Assembly (NCBI GenBank): GCA_938045085.1
Contig: CALINZ010000319.1
Coordinates: 1-7,935 of the forward strand
DNA: 7,935 nucleotides
Origin: an uncultured Collinsella sp.
Lineage (GTDB): Bacteria > Actinomycetota > Coriobacteriia > Coriobacteriales > Coriobacteriaceae
Reading direction: 5' to 3'
Shown here: piece after piece, positions 5,902 to 7,935 of the stretch
Layout of the letters: the number at the start of each line of letters is the position of its first letter
Numbering within the stretch: position 1 is the first letter of the stretch
Program-made: the position numbers and the translations under genes
Notes under the pieces: model-generated
The model's input: the letters and a program-made list of their open reading frames with translations, nothing else
Told to the model about the DNA's origin: nothing
The model's database searches: none

Positions 5902-7431
5902 ATGAACGAGCCATATCGCCTGGGCGAGCAATCGATTATTGCCTATCTCCAGCGACTTGCGAATGGCGTCTCGACCGCCGAGCTTGACGTTGCCGCCCTG
6001 CCCGTAGAGTTGCGCGGCATTGGCGAGCAGTTGAAAAAGACGCATGCCATCCTGCAACAAGAGCGCCGGCTGCTTGAGAGCAACGCCTATATCGACCCGC
6101 TCACCAACTTGGGCAACCGCAGCGGACTCGACCGTCACGTCGAGCAACTCTGGCGCAAAGGCGGCCCCTTCACCTGCGCCTATATTGACATCGACCATCT
6201 CAAGCATTGCAATGATAGGTTTGGCCACGCCGAAGGCAATCGCTATATTCTGAGCATCTGCCGCACGCTCTCCGAAACCATGGAGCACGATGAGATGCTG
6301 TTCCGTATCGGTGGAGACGAGTTTGTGCTTATCTCCCTCTCCGCAAACGAGACTGAACTCGAGCAGCGCTTGGAGCAGATACGCGCCGGGCTGGTCGAGG
6401 CGAGCTCAGGTGGCAAGGCACCCATGATCGCCAGCTTTAGCTTTGGCTGCTCGCGCGTCGATCCACTTGCTGGCGACACGCGTCGCCAGATGACGATGGA
6501 TGCCGATCGCAAGATGTATCGCTATAAGCTTATGCATCGTGTGCAGCAACCGAAAGACGATGACGCCCCGCAACGCCCAATCGTCGATCAGCTTCCCTGC
6601 AACGACCGCGTATTCCAAGCGATCTCCATGAGCTCCGAGACGCGCTATCCGTTCATCCTTAACCTCGATACTGGAGAATCGCAATGGTCGGTCAACGCCG
6701 TGCGCGATTTTGACCTGCCTTCCCAGCACCCTTTTAACTCGGTCGATATGTGGCTTGCCCGCGTTCATCCCGAGGACCGCGACAACGTACGAGCCGAGCT
6801 CGATATGGTGATACACGGCACATGGCACTTCCACTACATGCAGTATCGCGTAATGGATGCCACCGGAGCGTACGTGCTTTGCGACTGCACGGGCTACCGC
6901 TTGGACGGCACCGATACCGAGCCCAGCATGTATGTGGGCATTATCGTCAACCGAAGCTTGGCAGATACGACCGATTCCGTGACCGGCTTGGGCGATATTC
7001 ACGCCCTGGTCAACGCCATTGGCGAAATGCGTCGCGTGGCGCGCAAGGCTGGTTTGATCGCCATCAAAATCGACGATATCGCTCAGGTCAATGCCCGCTT
7101 TGGCTTTGATGCGGGCGACCGCGTTTTGGCAGAATGTGCCGCCTGTCTGGTGGAATGCTCGCGCGGTAAGGGTCGTATGTTCCGCTCGACGGGGCCGATG
7201 TTCGTGGCTCTTTTCGACGACTTTGATCCCGAAGAAACCGATGCGATTGCAGAGGAAATCGAGCGGTTCCTGGGTTCGCCCGTGCTCTTTGGCCCATTTG
7301 AATATCAGCCGCCCATTCGCGTGGCCACGCTCCATCTGGACGGCGTCGACCGTCAGCCCGTTTCGATTTTGAACGAGCTCAAAGCGTTGCTCGGGAAAGC
7401 CGTGCAGGTGCCAGGTACCAAACTGGATTAG
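5902..7431 (+). CDS. Diguanylate cyclase with GGDEF-PAS-degenerate GGDEF architecture
   Basis: The protein (509 residues) should make c-di-GMP from two GTP. Residues 1-60 are helical and probably a coiled-coil linker without membrane segments. The first GGDEF domain (about 62-213) is intact: DPLTNLGNR (65-73), YIDIDHLKHCND (94-105), RIGGDEF (135-141). The four residues where an inhibitory RxxD site would lie are EHDE (128-131), so product inhibition by that route is unlikely. A PAS-like domain follows (about 235-352, ARVHPEDRDNVRAEL at 286-300). A second GGDEF-like domain (about 357-500) has DSVTGLGD and VNARFGFDAGD, but STGPMF replaces GGDEF, so it is probably regulatory. The ATG at 5902 has AAGGAGG (5886-5892) 9 nt upstream; a TTG at 5875 in frame lacks one. 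In many proteins such a second GGDEF precedes an EAL domain, which is absent here. Confidence 0.88.
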   Translation: MNEPYRLGEQSIIAYLQRLANGVSTAELDVAALPVELRGIGEQLKKTHAILQQERRLLESNAYIDPLTNLGNRSGLDRHVEQLWRKGGPFTCAYIDIDHLKHCNDRFGHAEGNRYILSICRTLSETMEHDEMLFRIGGDEFVLISLSANETELEQRLEQIRAGLVEASSGGKAPMIASFSFGCSRVDPLAGDTRRQMTMDADRKMYRYKLMHRVQQPKDDDAPQRPIVDQLPCNDRVFQAISMSSETRYPFILNLDTGESQWSVNAVRDFDLPSQHPFNSVDMWLARVHPEDRDNVRAELDMVIHGTWHFHYMQYRVMDATGAYVLCDCTGYRLDGTDTEPSMYVGIIVNRSLADTTDSVTGLGDIHALVNAIGEMRRVARKAGLIAIKIDDIAQVNARFGFDAGDRVLAECAACLVECSRGKGRMFRSTGPMFVALFDDFDPEETDAIAEEIERFLGSPVLFGPFEYQPPIRVATLHLDGVDRQPVSILNELKALLGKAVQVPGTKLD

Positions 7432-7462
7432 CACCGCGCCCACACCGCCTCCCCCATCGTGC

Positions 7463-7468
7463 GATAAT
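7463..7468 (+). promoter_or_regulatory. Possible -10 element for the flavoprotein gene
   Basis: GATAAT (7463-7468) is a 5/6 match to the -10 consensus, 37 nt before the ATG at 7506. No convincing -35 lies 16-18 nt upstream. A promoter is expected here because the preceding gene ends at 7431. Confidence 0.3.
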
Positions 7469-7496
7469 CCTCTGCAGAAGTCACCGACAGCAGAGG
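7469..7496 (+). other. Inverted repeat covering part of the flavoprotein ribosome binding site
   Basis: CCTCTGC (7469-7475) and GCAGAGG (7490-7496) form a 7-bp stem with a 14-nt loop. The right arm overlaps the GAGGGAG ribosome binding site (7493-7499), so the hairpin could limit translation if transcription starts upstream of it. The large loop makes it modest evidence. Confidence 0.35.
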
Positions 7497-7505
7497 GAGT
7501 TTGTG

Positions 7506-7935
7506 ATGAAGGTTCTTTTGGTCAATGGCAGCCCCAAGGCAAACGGCAACACCGCCCGCGCACTCGCCGAAGTCGCCGAGCAGCTCATTGCCGAAGGCAT
7601 TGATACCGAGGTGTTTCAGCTGGGCGCCAAGCCCATTCGCGATTGTATCGGTTGCGGCCAGTGCGGCAAGCTCGGCGGTCGCTGCACCTTTGACGACGAC
7701 GTGGTGAACGAGCTCATCGCTGTCGCCGAGCAGGCAGATGGCTTTGTCTTTGGCTCGCCTGTCTACTACGCGCACCCCAGCGGCCGCATTCTTTCGGCCC
7801 TCGATCGCGCCTTCTATGCCGGCAGCAAGGCCTTTGCGCACAAGCCGGGCGCTGCCATCGCCGTCGCCCGTCGCGGCGGCACGTCGACGACCTTCGACGT
7901 ACTCAACAAGTACTTCACCATCAACCAGATGCCCG
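7506..7935 (+). CDS. Flavodoxin-fold NAD(P)H-dependent FMN reductase (PF03358-like), 3' end beyond window
   Basis: The first 143 residues show a flavodoxin-like oxidoreductase that would bind FMN and reduce substrates with NAD(P)H in the cytosol. The FMN phosphate loop is VNGSPKANGNTA (6-17). A cysteine-rich segment with Cys47, Cys50, Cys53 and Cys60 (DCIGCGQCGK, then GRC) resembles that of iron-sulfur flavoprotein relatives. GSPVYYAHPSGRILSALDR follows at about 84-102, then ARRGGTSTTFDVLNKYF at about 121-137, both typical of this group. The ATG at 7506 has GAGGGAG (7493-7499) 6 nt upstream; a GTG at 7503 is a minor alternative. The gene continues past the right edge. Whether the cysteines hold a cluster is uncertain, since many family members keep only some of them. 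Substrate is unknown. Confidence 0.87.
   Translation, partial: MKVLLVNGSPKANGNTARALAEVAEQLIAEGIDTEVFQLGAKPIRDCIGCGQCGKLGGRCTFDDDVVNELIAVAEQADGFVFGSPVYYAHPSGRILSALDRAFYAGSKAFAHKPGAAIAVARRGGTSTTFDVLNKYFTINQMP

Noticed and set aside
6406..7443. 345-codon minus-strand open frame opposite the GGDEF gene
   Set aside because: It lacks any recognised motif, while the plus strand carries GGDEF, PAS and GGDEF-like domains with a good ribosome binding site.

Overview
The window looks like a metagenome-derived contig made of two unequal parts. Bases about 1-1240 resemble a gut Oscillospiraceae-type Firmicute: an AT-rich intergenic region, a PF12897-type aminotransferase and a MATE transporter. Bases about 1240-7935 resemble a Coriobacteriia genome, most likely Collinsella: high GC, strong GGAGG ribosome binding sites, thiamine salvage genes and c-di-GMP genes. 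Both lineage calls are inferences from protein character and composition, not from a search. At about 1240 a MATE gene loses its 3' part at the same point where an oppositely oriented HAD phosphatase gene loses its own stop codon. The simplest reading is an assembly chimera or a recent rearrangement.

Layout. (1) 1-466, minus: 5' part of an aminotransferase, with a promoter at 537-565. (2) 697-1239, plus: N-terminal part of a MATE transporter. (3) 1242-2168, minus: Cof-type HAD phosphatase with a hydrophobic C-terminal extension, broken at the junction. (4) 2169-2491: a gene-free stretch holding a paired palindromic repeat, a TPP riboswitch and an intrinsic terminator. (5) 2492-4368, plus: thiM, a PF01910 thiamine-binding-type protein and thiE, tightly packed as one operon. 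(6) 4411-4460: a 16-bp stem between convergent genes. (7) 4480-5349, minus: patatin-like phospholipase. (8) 5478-5825, plus: an internally deleted EAL-domain remnant. (9) 5833-5863: a perfect 13-bp-arm palindrome. (10) 5902-7431, plus: a GGDEF-PAS-degenerate GGDEF protein. (11) 7506-7935, plus: a flavodoxin-fold FMN reductase, cut by the window end.

How the genes work together. The riboswitch-controlled operon joins salvaged hydroxyethylthiazole (phosphorylated by ThiM) to HMP pyrophosphate (through ThiE) to make thiamine phosphate. The PF01910 protein between them probably binds thiamine or a precursor. The divergent HAD phosphatase might act on a thiamine intermediate, but only its position suggests this. 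The GGDEF protein should make c-di-GMP. The neighbouring EAL relic has lost most of its catalytic core and suggests decay of a larger or duplicated c-di-GMP locus. I see no convincing undescribed multi-gene system. The points most worth following are the junction, the palindromic repeat, the PF01910 protein in a thiamine operon, and the EAL/GGDEF arrangement.
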